NCBI RefSeq assembly: GCF_024679095.1
Contig: NC_066522.1
Coordinates: forward strand, 5,468,558 to 5,532,557
Source: Eriocheir sinensis
Taxonomy: Eukaryota; Arthropoda; Malacostraca; Decapoda; Varunidae
DNA length: 64,000 bases
Reading direction: 5' to 3'
Shown here: positions 39,586 to 50,953 of the stretch, piece after piece
How positions within the stretch are numbered: the stretch's first letter is position 1
How the letters are laid out: each line of letters opens with the position of its first letter
The notes under the pieces: model-generated
Databases searched by the model: none
What the model was told of the DNA's origin: nothing
The model's input: only the letters and a program-made list of their open reading frames with translations
Translations under genes and position numbers: made by a program

Positions 39586-39865
39586 TATGAAGTGTTTCTT
39601 CCCTACATCTTCCCACGTAAGTCCATATGCCCCTCTAAACGCTTGGCAACCTTGGCTCCGGCGGGTTTATACAGTCGTAAAGTGCACGAGTGTGTACTGA
39701 TGGCGCTGCCTGCCTGCCTGACGCTACTGCTGCTGCTCCTCCTGTTGTTGATGTTACCTTCTATTTTCTATTTAAGGTGACGTTACGCGGAATGAACTGA
39801 CGCGCGCGCGAGAAAAAACAGACTGCCCAAAACCATAGACAGCATGCGGTGGGTGTAAACTAAGC
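39586..39865. other. Intergenic DNA, nothing recognised
   Basis: No feature supported. Confidence 0.45.
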
Positions 39866-39867
39866 TT

Positions 39868-40722
39868 CACACATAGGCGATTTTGGGACGAAACCGCGAC
39901 GATCCTGATTCATTTTGGTCTCGTTAGAAATTGGTGCACTTTGGCTGGTCCCCCTGCCTGGAAAATGTTGGCTCGATGCTTGCACAAATACTGTCCGAAT
40001 GCTAGTCGGAAGCTGCACAACAATAACGATGCCTGCCCGACAGCTGCCCGGTATCCGAACGATCGACGACGATCAATCTTGAGATTTGAATTTAACCTTT
40101 TTTCAGAAGACAGTTCCTACCCGACTAGTGCCCGGCAACAAAACGACAATACAGAACACTGCCAGATTGCTAAACGAAAGCTGATCAATTGCTAGACGAA
40201 TGCAGAACGACTCCCGAGTTGTCCCCTTCCGAGAGGTATATAATTACACCTATGCAGGATCCCTCCGTAGTTTTCAGGTGAGTCCAGGGGGTGCAACACA
40301 GTTCCTACGTTAGACCCGGTGTGGTGTCATCTGCCATCCACGTATCCTAAGACATCCCATCCTGACGGCGCATGCGCGGGCTTTGTTTGCAAACAAAGGG
40401 TGGTTGAATTTCGACACGGTACCGTGTCTTTTGTCGACTGCCTATTTTCAAATTCGTGTATGTGTGAAGGCCACTTAAAGCACTCCTGCCCGATCTTTGC
40501 CACGGTCACCGGTCACCAGCCACACCGAGAGCTGCACGAAAAATAAGAGCTGCGCTTAGTTTTCGTCCACCTTGCCGACTTATCGGCCAGAATTCACTCT
40601 GCACAGATTACCCACACGATGACTAGACGGTCTATTGAAATTATTAACTCGAGTGATGCACGAATGGCAGTCGTGCAGTTGTCGCGTTCAAAATCGCGTA
40701 TGTGTGAAAGGCCCTATAGATC
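39868..40722. mobile_element. DNA-transposon-like element with ~22-bp imperfect TIRs, carrying a nested MITE
   Basis: The left end 'ttcacacataggcgatttt' (about 39869) and right end 'aaaatcgcgtatgtgtgaa' (about 40693-40711) are inverted repeats with one mismatch. A third, end-like 'aaattcgtgtatgtgtgaa' sits at about 40451. A MITE family 2 fragment occupies about 40315-40443. No transposase frame is seen, so it is nonautonomous. The interior is mixed-composition DNA with many short 'tgcccgac'-like words. Confidence 0.65.
40315..40443 (+). mobile_element. MITE family 2, left half, nested
   Basis: Begins 'cccggtgtggtgtcatctgc', continues through 'aagacatcccatcctg', has about 40 bp of different sequence, then the 16-bp palindrome 'gacacggtaccgtgtc' and 'ttttgtc'. 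Homology with the 53-kb copy stops there. Confidence 0.72.
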
Positions 40723-40734
40723 TAGGAACTGAAA

Positions 40735-42480
40735 TTTGGAGAGGAGAAAGAGAAAAACAATATGAAGAACGAAGTGGAAACGATACATAAAAAGGACGAA
40801 GAGTTAAAAAGAAAAGACACGAAAAAGGGAATTCACACTAGGGAAGCAGGAAGAGGTTGTAATGAGATAGGCAGGAAAAAGTGATGGGAGAGGAAGGGAA
40901 GGGAAGGGAAGGAAAGGGAAGGGAAGAGAAAGGAAGGGATGAAGGTACGAAGGCGGAAGGAGGAAGAGACAGGAAGATGAAGTGATGTAAGAAAAAGAGA
41001 AGGGAAGGGGCAAATGAAGACGAAGAAGGAAGAGCGGGTTGGAGGGAAAGAAGGGAAAGGGAGGTGGGAGGGAGGGAGGGATTAAGGTGGAAAGCTGGAA
41101 TTAGTGAAAGGAGAGGGACAGAGTGGGTCACAAAGGGGAGAGGAAGGAAGAGGGAGTGATGGGAGAGGAAGGGAAAGGGAGTAGAGGAGAGGCAGGAAGA
41201 GAAAGTGGGGGTAAAGCCAGGAAGAAGAAATGAGGGGAGAGGGAAGGTGAGGGAGGGAGACTGCAAGGAGGGAAACAGGAAGACGGAGGGACGGAAGTGC
41301 TTTGCTAAGACCCGCGGCTAAGGGACACACACCGCTTTCCAGTAAATGGTGAAGGAAAAGACAAATGAGGCAGGTGCAGCAGCGGCCAGGTGGAAGGTAG
41401 ACCCGAACACCGAGGCGAGAAAGGGAAGGAGGGACAAGGAAGGAAAGAATAGAGGGGGATCACGGACGCCAGAAGGAGGAAGAAAGGAAGGAAAAGTACT
41501 AGGAGCAAGGAACCCTGAAGGAGAGGGGGAAGGAAGAGGAAGGAAGGAAAGAAAGAGTAACACGCATGCCTGAAGGAGGGAAGGAATAGCGGGAAAAAAA
41601 GGAAGAGGAGCACAAACATCTTGAGGAGGGGGAGCGGGCTGAAAAAGGAGGGAAAAAAAAGCAGGGGAGTACGGTTTTGAGGAGGGCGAGGAGTGAAAAA
41701 TGAGGAAAAGGAAGGGGGCACAAATATCCTGAGGAGGCTGAACTGAAAGGAACGAGGAAGAAAGAAAGGGAGGTCAGACATGTGAAGGAAGGATTAATTA
41801 AGGAAGGCAGTGAATGATTCTTCTCTCCAGATGAAAGAAATGGGAGAGATGAAGAAATGAAGGGATTGGAAAAAGGACAGAAGGACTGATGTCAGAAAGG
41901 AAGGAGGAAGAAGTAGTAAAAAATGTTGGGGAAAAGAAGGGAGAAAGAAGTAGACCAGTGAGACGGAGGAGTAACTGAGGAAGGAAAGGAAGGAGGAAGA
42001 AACGGACGAGTAAGACGGATCTAACGAAAGAGAAGAAGAGGTGGACGGTTGAGACGGAGGATAAAACTGGCGAAGAGAAGGAGGGATAAAGAAACGGACA
42101 AGTGAAACGGACGGAGAGAAAGAAGTGAGGCTGCAGAGGACAAGTGGGAGAGAGGAAGCAGTCACGCTGGAAAGAAGGAAGACCCGGACGAGTGAAACGG
42201 AGAGGAAACTGACGGAGAAAAGAAGGAAGACATTGATGAGTAGGGATGAAAAATGACTAAAGAAGGAAAAGAGAAAATAAATAAATGACAGGCTGAAGAG
42301 CAGACTAAAATAACAATATATATGGAGGGCTGGAGGAAATAAGAAGACAGAGATACATTCAAGAAGAGAAATGAATACCACGAAGATACAAAGAGCGCGG
42401 AAGTCAAACAGGAAGATAAAGGGGAGGAAGGAGAAAGGGCAGAGAGAACAAGGGAAAGAAGAGGTGGTGACGGCCCCTTC
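40735..42480. repeat. 1.7-kb purine tract with diverged tandem words
   Basis: Nearly all purine on the + strand with (GGGAA)n at 40888-40935. A word like 'acggac.agtga.acgga' recurs at about 41962, 41990, 42035, 42093 and 42186, and an 'aggaggg.gag' word recurs between 41620 and 41700. Open frames on the opposite strand are Phe/Leu/Ser/Pro-rich and not gene-like. Confidence 0.75.
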
Positions 42481-43588
42481 CCCTTTCTTTCATTCCTTCC
42501 CAACACAGTGTACCGTATCACCTCATTATTTTTTTCTTTTTGACTAACCCCGCTGCTCCGTTCTCCCTAACCTCACCACTCTTCCCCTCCCCTTCCCTTC
42601 TCCTCCCTCACTCCTCTTTCTCTCCTCTTTCCATTCTCCTCCCTAAAGCTGCATCATCATCATCCACCTTCCCCAACTGGCATACCTCCCCTTCTCCCCC
42701 TCCTTTTGGTCTCTCCTCCCCTCATCTCTAAATCTGGCTCATACTCACCCCTCCCTCCCACATCCCCGTCTCCATCCCCCATTCATCCTCGCGTTCTTCT
42801 TCCCCCTCGCCTCTTGCTACCTGGTAATTTCCTCCCAGGTGATTCGCAGGCTCGTTTTCTTTCATCCACAGGTAACCGCGCCTCAATAATCCATAAAGAA
42901 AATAATCACGGGCCACGTTTTCTATTACGGGAGATGCGGAAACGGGGAGGCGGAGAAGCGAAAAAAAAAATATATACCAGGATTTGCCTTGCGTGGGAAT
43001 CTGTCTCGTACATAAGGTATTAAATATTACTGCTAGAAAAATAACATAATAGAATAAAAGTAAATATGGAACAAGGCAAATAGTTCATTGGGAAACAAAT
43101 ACACGGCAAAAAATAGTAGGAAGCTCATAAAAGGATACACAAATGTTTGTAAATGTTTGATATGAGGAGGAAAAGAGTCAGATCGAGGAGGAAAATATCG
43201 AGTAATATCAATAAAATTGTAACAAAAAACTCCCAGTAGCCATCTTAGCAGCGATAGAGAATAAGCAGCAATAAGGGTTGTGATTGGCTAAGAGAGAGAG
43301 AGAGAGAGAGAGAGAGAAAATAGGGTCCTGATAAGTAAACTCTGGGAAACATGAGAATGAAATATGAGGAAGAAACTCGAGGAAGGGACGAGAAAGAGGA
43401 GGAGGAAGGCAAAAACAAAATTGTAAGGAAGTGTGTGTGGGCGGCGGCAACGACTGAGGGGAGTGAGGGAGTGAAAGTTTGAGGGCGATGCAAAGAATAG
43501 ACCGAGAGTAATAGGTGCAAATTAAGGGGGGGCGAGGGAGGGAGGGAGAAGGGGGAGGTAGTGCAGGAAGGGAAGATTGTGATGTACG
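42481..43588. other. Intergenic DNA, nothing recognised
   Basis: Pyrimidine-rich to about 42850, then A-rich, with a short (GA)n at 43291-43317. No gene recognised. Confidence 0.5.
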
Positions 43589-43589
43589 T

Positions 43590-43681
<92 letters not shown>
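43589..43681. repeat. (TAA)n microsatellite forming the LINE-D 3' tail
   Basis: About 31 TAA units; on the minus strand they directly follow the element's 'aataaacc' 3' end. Confidence 0.95.
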
Positions 43682-43682
<1 letters not shown>

Positions 43683-43780
43683 GGTTTATTCATTTGTAGG
43701 CAGCCGTAAGGCTGAAAATACACAAAAATACAATACAATGAGTTTCATGTGATGAGTAATGGGGGAAGTGGGGAAGGGTG

Positions 43781-43781
<1 letters not shown>

Positions 43782-43861
<80 letters not shown>
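43782..43861. repeat. (GT)n inside the LINE-D 3' UTR
   Basis: About 40 GT units. Confidence 0.95.
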
Positions 43862-43873
43862 GGGGTGGAGGGG

Positions 43874-44816
43874 TCATGTGATCATGGAGGTGTTAATGAC
43901 CCTCACAAGCGTCGGTATCGCACTAAGCCGATATCTGTCCGTGCGAGTTTTGACCGGGTCGAGAATATTGTGGTGTCTTGTGGGTCTAGTGGGGGGAGGG
44001 AGGGCGGGTGGGAGTAGATCTCTATGACGGGGGTTGTGGAGGAGGGACTTGCCGAATTTGGTTAGGTTTGTCTGGTATCGGTCCTGTAGGGTGGCCATAT
44101 TCAGCTGGGTGAGTGCACGCTCATAGTTAGTGTAAGAACTGCCCAGAATCTGTCTGCAAGCACGCTTTTGCACTCTCTCTAATTGGCGTTGCTGGGTCTT
44201 TTTGATGGAGGAAGCCCAAGCAGGAGAGGCATAGAGGAGTCTGGGGAGGATGAAGGTGGTGTACAGGTCCTTGAGAGTCCTTTGGGGGGCTCCCAGTGCC
44301 CTCATGCGCCTCAGCATGAAAAGTTTGTAGGAAGCCGCCCTGATAATGGTGGTGACGTGCTTGCCCCAGCTCAGCTTGCTGTCCAAGGTGACTCCAAGCA
44401 GTTTGGTGGATTCAACCACCTGCAGCTGGTGAGGGCCAACCTCCAGGGCTGGCGGTGGGATGGCAGTGGTGGAGGTGTGAAAATGCATCACCACCGTCTT
44501 GTTGGTGTTGATGGTGACGTGGTTATCTTGCGTCCAGCTCTGCAGTCGGTCCAGAATGTTGTAGGGGCGTGTAGTCAAGGGCTGTGTTGTTGATGGAGAT
44601 GCCCACTGTAGAATCATCCACGTACTTCCAGCGATGAGGGACGTCTAACAGTGCATTGTTGATCAGAATAAGTAAACAAAGAGGCCTCATGCGCGTCCCT
44701 TGTGGCGCCCCAGCAGAGAGGGGCTGGAGGGTGGAGGTGCAGCCCTGATGACGCACAGCTTGGTGCCGGTGAGGTTTTCCAATCTGTGGGGCATTTGCTC
44801 TGAGTGAGGGAGGCAT
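43874..44816 (-). pseudogene. LINE-D RT motifs B-C and C-terminal domain
   Basis: After the fingers block ('CPTDWK') the sequence jumps within about 60 bp to 'LSAGAPQGTRMRPLCLLILI' (motif B) and 'WKYVDDSTVGISI' (motif C, YVDD). RT domains containing motif A are therefore deleted. A frameshift lies near 44560. The rest runs 44617-43874: 'LQSWTQDNHVTINTNKTVVM', 'STKLLGVTLDSKLSW', 'LKDLYTTFILPRLLYASPAW', 'QLERVQKRACRQILGSSYTN', ending 'LVRVINTSMIT' and a stop. Confidence 0.82.
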
Positions 44817-44869
44817 TTATGATGGAGGCAAGGGGGTAACAAGTTCATAGGAAAACTCCTGATAAAGCT

Positions 44870-45607
44870 TTAAGGGTAAATCTAGAGGTGTGGTAGACCT
44901 TTTGAGTTTGAGAGATCTGAGCTTTTCGGAAACTTGAAACTCTTCCACGGCGGGAGGATTAAACGGGGAAGGTAGGTAGGCGGGGAGGGAGGGAAGGTCT
45001 AGGGGGGAAGGCTTTGACAGATGGAGGAAAAGTGGGAGTTAATCAGTTCAGCTATCTCAAGGGGGGAGGAGGAGGAGGGGAGAAAAGAGAAAGCCGACGA
45101 CGGGTTGCCCAGGCCACACAAATGGCGTATCTTGGAGAACAAATTGCTGGTGTTATTGCCCTCCAGGTGTTGTACTTCTTGGGGGTAATACTCCTTCTTC
45201 GCCACTGCGATTTCCCTGATGACTGTGTTGCGAAGGGCCCTGTATCTTGCTCGGTCCGTGTGGAAGGCGCGGTTCTTTTGCTGCATTCAGGCCTTAATCC
45301 TGGAGGTCATCCAAGGCAGGTCGGCTGGGTGGGTGTGTTGTGTCTTGGTGGGGAAGAAGTGGTGATCCGCCAGAGTGATGGTGGCGAGGTAGTTGTTCCA
45401 CTTCTCCGTGACGTCACGAACGGTAAGGACCTCGACCCAAGGATAGCCCATCAGCCACTGCCCAAACTGCTTAATCTTGGAGTCAGGTGTCGGGCGGGTG
45501 GTCCTCTTGACCGTTTCGCACCTCTGTGAGATGGTAGGATAGGGCGTCCATAGGACTGAGACGTGATTGCTTCGGCCCATGGGGGGGAGGGGCTGAGGGG
45601 GGGAGTA
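44870..45607 (-). pseudogene. LINE-D endonuclease C-terminus, linker and RT N-terminal part
   Basis: Same frame as the endonuclease, continuing past 45608, with a second stop at about 45287 (TGA where the sense reads like Trp or Arg). Contains 'SNHVSV', a linker with 'WNNYLATITLADHHF' and 'DLPWMTSRIKA', 'RYRALRNTVIREIAVAKKEY' and 'IAELINSHFSSICQSLPP'. It then continues to 'SEKLRSLKLKRSTTPLDLPL' and 'ELVTPLASIINASLTQSKCP'. The last part corresponds to the start of the RT fingers. Confidence 0.78.
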
Positions 45608-46408
45608 TCAGTCCGTCAGGTCAGTGAGGATAAGGTCCAGCGTGTTCCTTTCGTGTGTGGGAAAATTAACAATTTGTGTGAGGCACAGGTGGCTGGTAAC
45701 GTCCGCAATGTCTAGTTCGTTGAAGTCCCCACACAACACGAACTTAGCGCCGGGGTACGTAACACGTGTAGCGTCCACTGTATTGATGAGATGGTTCACT
45801 AATGCAGGGCCGGAGGGAGAGCGGGGTGGATGGTACACTGTACATAGTATGATGGTGTCAACCTGGCGGGGGTGGTGGGAGGGGGTGGCTTTGATCCACA
45901 TTGCCTCCACCTCATCGGGAACGTCCACATCGAGCACTGAGGGGTTGAAAGTGTTTCGGCACCAAACTAGAACTCCACCACCTCTCCTGCCCTCTCTGAG
46001 GCGGGAAAACACACTGTACCCGTCCACCTGGCACAGCTCTGGGGTCACTTGCCAGGGCTCCGTTACTGCCACTATGTCCGGGTTGATGGTTCTCACTGTG
46101 GTAATAACCTCGTCGAGCTTGTTGTTCAGGGAGGTGATGTTCGACATCAGCACTGAGGGGAGGTTGGACCACACTCGCGGCACTTCAAAGTGTTTGTACT
46201 CGCTATGCCTTACTGTTTTAGTCACTGGGCGTACACTCGTAATTGTTTTGATGGCTCGTTGAACACAGCACCCTGCCCGGCGGCCACGGCTACGAAATAG
46301 GTTCAGTGTTTTTAGTGTGTCGATGGCCTGTGAGGGGGGGTATCCAGCTCCACGCCTGAGGAGGCGAAGGAAGTGTAAAGAATAGCGGTAAGCCATTCTG
46401 CACTGCAC
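45608..46408 (-). pseudogene. LINE-D APE-like endonuclease domain
   Basis: Frame from Met 46408 to a TGA at 45608. An N-terminal region is followed by the endonuclease: 'LMSNITSLNNKLDEVITTVR' (Asn motif), 'INPDIVAVTEPW' (metal-binding Glu motif), 'GYSVFSRLREGRRGGGVLVW', 'VEAMWIKATP', 'ILCTVYHPP', then 'FVLCGDFNELDI' (GDFN motif) and 'VNFPTHERNTLDLILTD' (TLDLIL motif). The C-terminal SDH motif comes just after the stop, as 'PPMGRSNHVSVLW' (about 45585). Most catalytic motifs are therefore recognisable, but an in-frame stop lies before the final histidine motif. The domain nicks target DNA in LINE retrotransposition. Confidence 0.85.
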
Positions 46409-46559
46409 TGCACTGGCCGATGATGGTGTAGGTGACTGAAGAATTGGGCGGGGGAAAATGTAGTGGTGACGGTGAGAATGAAGATGCGGGTGAGGAGGGT
46501 CACAGGCGACCCTTTAGCGGCTACACGGAGCGCTCAGGTCACACAACCGACCCCGGCTG

Positions 46560-46594
46560 AGGTGTGTGTGTGTGTGTGTGTATATATTTGTGTG

Positions 46595-46660
<66 letters not shown>
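46560..46660. repeat. (GT)n and (GA)n microsatellites
   Basis: GT 46561-46580, a short TATA/GT bridge, then GA 46598-46659. Confidence 0.95.
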
Positions 46661-46662
<2 letters not shown>

Positions 46663-46876
46663 TTCAGTTTTTCACGATACATATAACCAAAAGAAAATAA
46701 ATATTGATTGTATTTTCCTCCAACCTCTCTTGACTCTTCAACAATTTTTAGGTCATCATTGTATTCCATAAGTTTATCCATTATTCTTCATATTATTCAT
46801 CTTCAATTTCACCTACTTCCATTCACTCCAACGTGCGTGAGTGGGGCGCGACAGAACAAAAACAACCTTTTGCGCT

Positions 46877-46877
<1 letters not shown>
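46661..46877. other. Intergenic DNA, nothing recognised
   Basis: No feature supported. Confidence 0.45.
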
Positions 46878-46954
<77 letters not shown>

Positions 46955-47031
46955 AACACACACGTGATTTATGGAACGGAGAATAATTTTTCTTCCTCAC
47001 CTACCTATTATTAACTCTCCTGACACTCATT

Positions 47032-47122
<91 letters not shown>
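46878..47122. repeat. (CA)n and (CT)n microsatellites
   Basis: CA 46878-46950, then a unique spacer with 'aaacaaacacac', then CT 47033-47122. Confidence 0.95.
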
Positions 47123-47126
<4 letters not shown>

Positions 47127-48484
47127 TCACAGTACATTACACACATAACACTTCGTCCCCCTGCACATCCCATAAACCGAAACACTGATGGTCACGGATG
47201 TCTGATAAAAAACAACAACAGGCAAATACAGGCTGACAGCGGCTGAAGAGCATGATTTGCGACCTTTCTAATTAAGTCCCCAGGTTGACAGAATGCCTAG
47301 AATTGCATAACTTTATGAGATGAGATGTCTCATCACACGTTGTCTGTATACAAGCTCGTCATCTTATATCACATTTTGCAGACGTGAAGCAATCTTATTA
47401 AACTGAGTTGTACAAGGATACAGTCCACCTGAGCTTCACCAAGCCCATTCATGCCGGCACAAAGTGTTTTGATCACCTTATATATTGTAAAGAACAGTGA
47501 AATTATCGTTCAGAGCAGAGTGACATGGGGAAGCCGGCGTGATAACATTACTCTATTAAAACAATTCATTGCGGCGAGCTCATGCAGCACTTAAAAAAAA
47601 TAAAAAAAGGATTTACTGATATTGGAGCAACTTTTAAGGTTTTCATTGTAATGGACGGCGCGCCAGAGGAACAAGGCGCCTCTGGTGGCTGAAGGTATAT
47701 TGGTCCCGCAAAACATTTCCTCGTCAAATCTGTCCTCACGGGAATGCCTGCGGCTGTGCGGACGACAAAATGAATCCTTGACAGAAAAAGAATGAGTCCT
47801 CTCGCTGAAGTAAGCTTCCATGAAGAAAGAATTGTAAAAATCTCGATCATGGATGCCTTTCACCGATAAAAATGATTTTATCCCTTCCTCATACTTTGAC
47901 TCATCCACTTTCCCTCTCTATCTTTCTCTCTAACAATCGATTTCGCTACACTGTCTTCCCACCCACTCCCCTCTATTCCTTCCTCTCTTCTAAAGTAGCC
48001 GAGGATCAGATCGGCTCAGCGATTTCCATTACCAGCGGCTCGAGCACAAAATAATGTTAATCCTTAACGACGAAAAAGAAATCCCTGACCTCTTCACAAA
48101 TTTGACACCATTCTTCATTTTACTTTCATATCCTCTATTATTCTTTTATGTTAATACTGTCCTTTCCCTTCCTAACTCTAAGGTAAAGTTTTCTTAGGTA
48201 ATAGTAGGAAAATAAAGTTTCTTGAGGGTGTTCCTTAGATTAACTTTACAACATCTAGTGAAGTAATTGGAGAGCAGCAGTGAGGTACTCTCTGGTTTGT
48301 GTACGTGGGCTGTTATAAGCTCGAATAATGTAGCGTTAAGCTTAATGCTGTGATTAAGCATAGTACAAATTATATTATGTTGCTCTTGCCGCACTGTGCC
48401 GAAGAATTATCTTGTGTTGCGTTGTGGTGCTTTATATGACTTGGTGACAGGTTGTTGAGCTTGAGCTTCAGAACCCTTAATCAG
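47123..48484. other. Largest low-repeat stretch of the left-centre; no gene recognised
   Basis: Balanced composition. A 105-codon minus-strand frame (47908-47591) is the least repetitive long frame here, but it matches no family I know and lacks supporting splice or start context, so I do not call it. Nothing else is supported. Confidence 0.4.
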
Positions 48485-48968
48485 CAGTGTGTTGCGTCGC
48501 CTTCCTCGGCAGTGTGTTGCGTCCCCTTCCTCGGCAGTGTGTTGCGTCGCCTTCCTTGGCAATGTGTTCCGTCACCTTCCTCGGCAGTGTGTTGCGTCAC
48601 CTTCCTCGCCAGTGTGTTGCGTCGCCTTCCTCGGCAGTGTGTTGCGTCGCCTTCCTCGGCAGTGTGTTGCGTCGCCTTCCTCGGCAGTGTGTTGTGTCGC
48701 CTTCCTCGGCAGTGTGTTGTGTCGCCTTCCTCGGCAGTGAGTTGTGTCGCCTTCCTCAGCAGTGTGTTGCGTCGCCTTCCTCGGCAGTGTGTTGCGTCGC
48801 CTTCCTCGGCAGTGTGTTGCGTCGCCTTCCTCGGCAGTGTGTTGTGTCGCCTTCCTCAGCAGTTAGATGCGTCGCCTTCCTCAGCAGTGTGTTGCGTCGC
48901 CTTCCTCGGCAGTGTGTTGCGTCGCCTTCCTCAGCAGTGTGTTGCGTCGCCTTCCTCGGCAGTGTGAT
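48485..48968. repeat. 25-bp minisatellite, about 19 units
   Basis: The unit 'gcagtgtgttgcgtcgcctt' + 'cctcg' repeats with sparse substitutions (gtt/gtc, cgg/cag, one 'ttagatgcg' unit at 48862). A period of 25 shifts the frame each unit, so all three + frames stay open through it, giving spurious Cys/Val/Pro/Ser proteins. Confidence 0.95.
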
Positions 48969-49128
48969 ACGCCGCACTGCTCGCATTCATCCCTTGTGTG
49001 TTGAGTCACCAAGCGTCGCCTCCTCGCCCGTGTCAGCTTAATTAGCCGCAAACTTTTGTCACATAACTTTGCCACTTCCAATACTTCTTGTTCCTCACCT
49101 TCCCCCCCCCCCCCCAAAGTCCCCAAGC

Positions 49129-49130
<2 letters not shown>

Positions 49131-49215
<85 letters not shown>
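49131..49215. repeat. (GA)n microsatellite after a C14 run
   Basis: About 41 GA units; a homopolymer of 14 C lies at about 49104-49117. Confidence 0.95.
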
Positions 49216-49220
<5 letters not shown>

Positions 49221-49859
49221 ATTGTTGATCATCATTGTGCATCTCCCCTCGCCCCTTAGTACATTTTTTCTCATTTTTCTCCACTGTTCTTCCCCTCTTC
49301 CCCCCCCTCTCCCACACCCCATCCTCACCCCTCCCTCTCAGAAGCCACTCGTAGGCACGCTCTCTCTTTCCTCCACCTCTTCACGCCCTCTTTTCCTCCT
49401 CCACTTGGAACTTGAACCCTTAACTTCCTCTCCCTCCCAATCACCTTTCGTTTTATTCGTTATTTACCTTTCTCTTTCCTTCACTTTCCCAGTCTTCATG
49501 TTCCCTTTCTTTTGTGTTCCATACTCTCACTTTCCTACCTGTGATTTCCTAGTGTATTTCCCTCTCTGTTTGCCTTTCTCCGTTTCACCTCATTCTTCTT
49601 CTCTCCCTCTCTCCTTGATGTCTGCTTACTTCCTCCTTTCTATCGCTCTCTTCTTTTTGCACCACTCTTCCCATGTCTGAAAAGGACCCAAGTTTTTCCT
49701 TTCATTCATTCTTTGGTTCTTCTTTTCTCTGTCCAGCATCCTTCTTCAATACTTTTTGCATAAGTTTATCCTCACCTTCCTTTCCTTTATTATTCACACT
49801 GTTCCCTTGCCTTTATCTTCCTCCTTGTTTTCTTCCTGTCTTTTTTTTTGTACTCCTTC
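49216..49859. other. Pyrimidine-rich DNA upstream of LINE-A copy 2
   Basis: T/C-rich. It may include the LINE's 5' UTR, since no second copy marks where the element starts. Confidence 0.45.
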
Positions 49860-49904
49860 CTCATTCAAATTCCCCAAGGGAGGACTCCCCTTCTGGCTGC
49901 CGAC

Positions 49905-50953
49905 CTAAGAAGTGTCTTGATAACTCCTCGAACCTCTTTCTTATTAATTTCTGCAACATTCGCGGTTTTCGTTCTAATTTTCATTCTGTGGAGCACCATC
50001 TCTCCTCCTCTAAACCTTACCTTCTCTTCCTCACCAAAACACAGGTTTCTGAGGCTACTGACAGCAATCTCTACTTTGTTCCCTCCTACTATCTCTATCC
50101 TAAATTTTAATCCAAAGCTGGATGTTGCGCCTACTTGCGCAACATCACTTGCTCTCGTGCCCACGACCTAGACTCTTCAGAATTCTCCACCATCTGGGTA
50201 AGACTTCATTGTCATTCTATTACTAAATACATCTGTGCTATTTATCTCTTATCTATCTCTACTAACTATGTAAAATTCTTTGACTACTTGAGCTCTAAAG
50301 TGGAGCACATCTTGACTCACTCTCCCTTCGCTGAAATTTCCATCCTAGGAGATTTCAATGTTCACCACCATCTTTGGCTTTCATCCTCTCTCACTGACCA
50401 GCCTGGTGAACAAGCCAACTACTTTGCTCTCCTTAATGACCTAGAGCAGTTGGTTCAGCATACTACACGTATTCCCGACCGTCTTGGAGACCTACTAGAC
50501 CTCTTCCTTACCTCTAACCCTTCTGCTTACTCTGTCAAACTGTTCTCTCCGTTGGGCTCCTCCGATCACAACCTTATTTCTGTATCTTGTCCTATCGCTC
50601 CTACACACCTTCTGGACCCACCGAAGAAGCGATGCTTCTGGCATTTTGCTTCAGCTCGGTGGGACGACCTGAGGATGTACTTTTCCGATTTCCCGTGGAA
50701 TGATTATTGCTTCCAGGAGCGAGACCCCTCTTTGTGTGCCCAGCGCATCACAGAGGTGATTGTCTCTGGAATGGAGGCATACATTCCACGTACTTTCTCT
50801 ACTCCTCATGCTAAAAAGCCTTGGTTTAATCATTCTTGTTCTCGTGTTGTCAAAGATAGAGAGGCAGCTCACAAAAGGTACCAGAGCCTTCACACTTCTG
50901 CTAACTATGACCTTTACATTTCTGCCCGGAATCGTGCCAAATCTATTCTCTGA
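49905..50953 (+). pseudogene. LINE-A APE-like endonuclease and linker
   Basis: Two frames. To 50110: 'LFLINFCNIRGFRSNFHSVE' (the Asn motif) and 'PYLLFLTKTQV' (the Glu motif, here with Lys-Thr in place of the usual Glu-Thr). Then 50110-50953 after a frameshift: '[16 protein letters not shown]' (GDFN), '[14 protein letters not shown]' and '[13 protein letters not shown]' (SDH motif). The linker follows with '[20 protein letters not shown]'. It stops at a TGA (50951-50953) where copy 1 reads CGG. The protein would nick target DNA. Besides the frameshift, the altered Glu motif would itself be expected to impair catalysis. Confidence 0.82.

Larger units (their letters stand above)
43589..46445 (-). 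mobile_element. LINE family D, minus strand, with an internal deletion in the RT and a (TTA)n tail
   Basis: Element order on the minus strand: 5' region from about 46445, APE-type endonuclease, RT N-terminal part, a deletion point near 44750, RT motifs B-C, C-terminal domain (stop at about 43874), then a 3' UTR. The UTR contains a (GT)n array (43782-43861) and ends 'gcctacaaatgaataaacc' followed by (ATT)n (43681-43589). The frame is shared by most parts, so decay is limited to a few nonsense codons, one frameshift and the deletion. Confidence 0.88.

Noticed and set aside
47591..47908. 105-residue minus-strand frame in non-repetitive DNA
   Set aside because: No family recognised, an overlapping second frame of similar length exists, and there is no splice or promoter support.
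48452..49041. Cys/Val/Pro/Ser-rich frames of 171-184 residues
   Set aside because: They are translations of the 25-bp minisatellite in successive frames.
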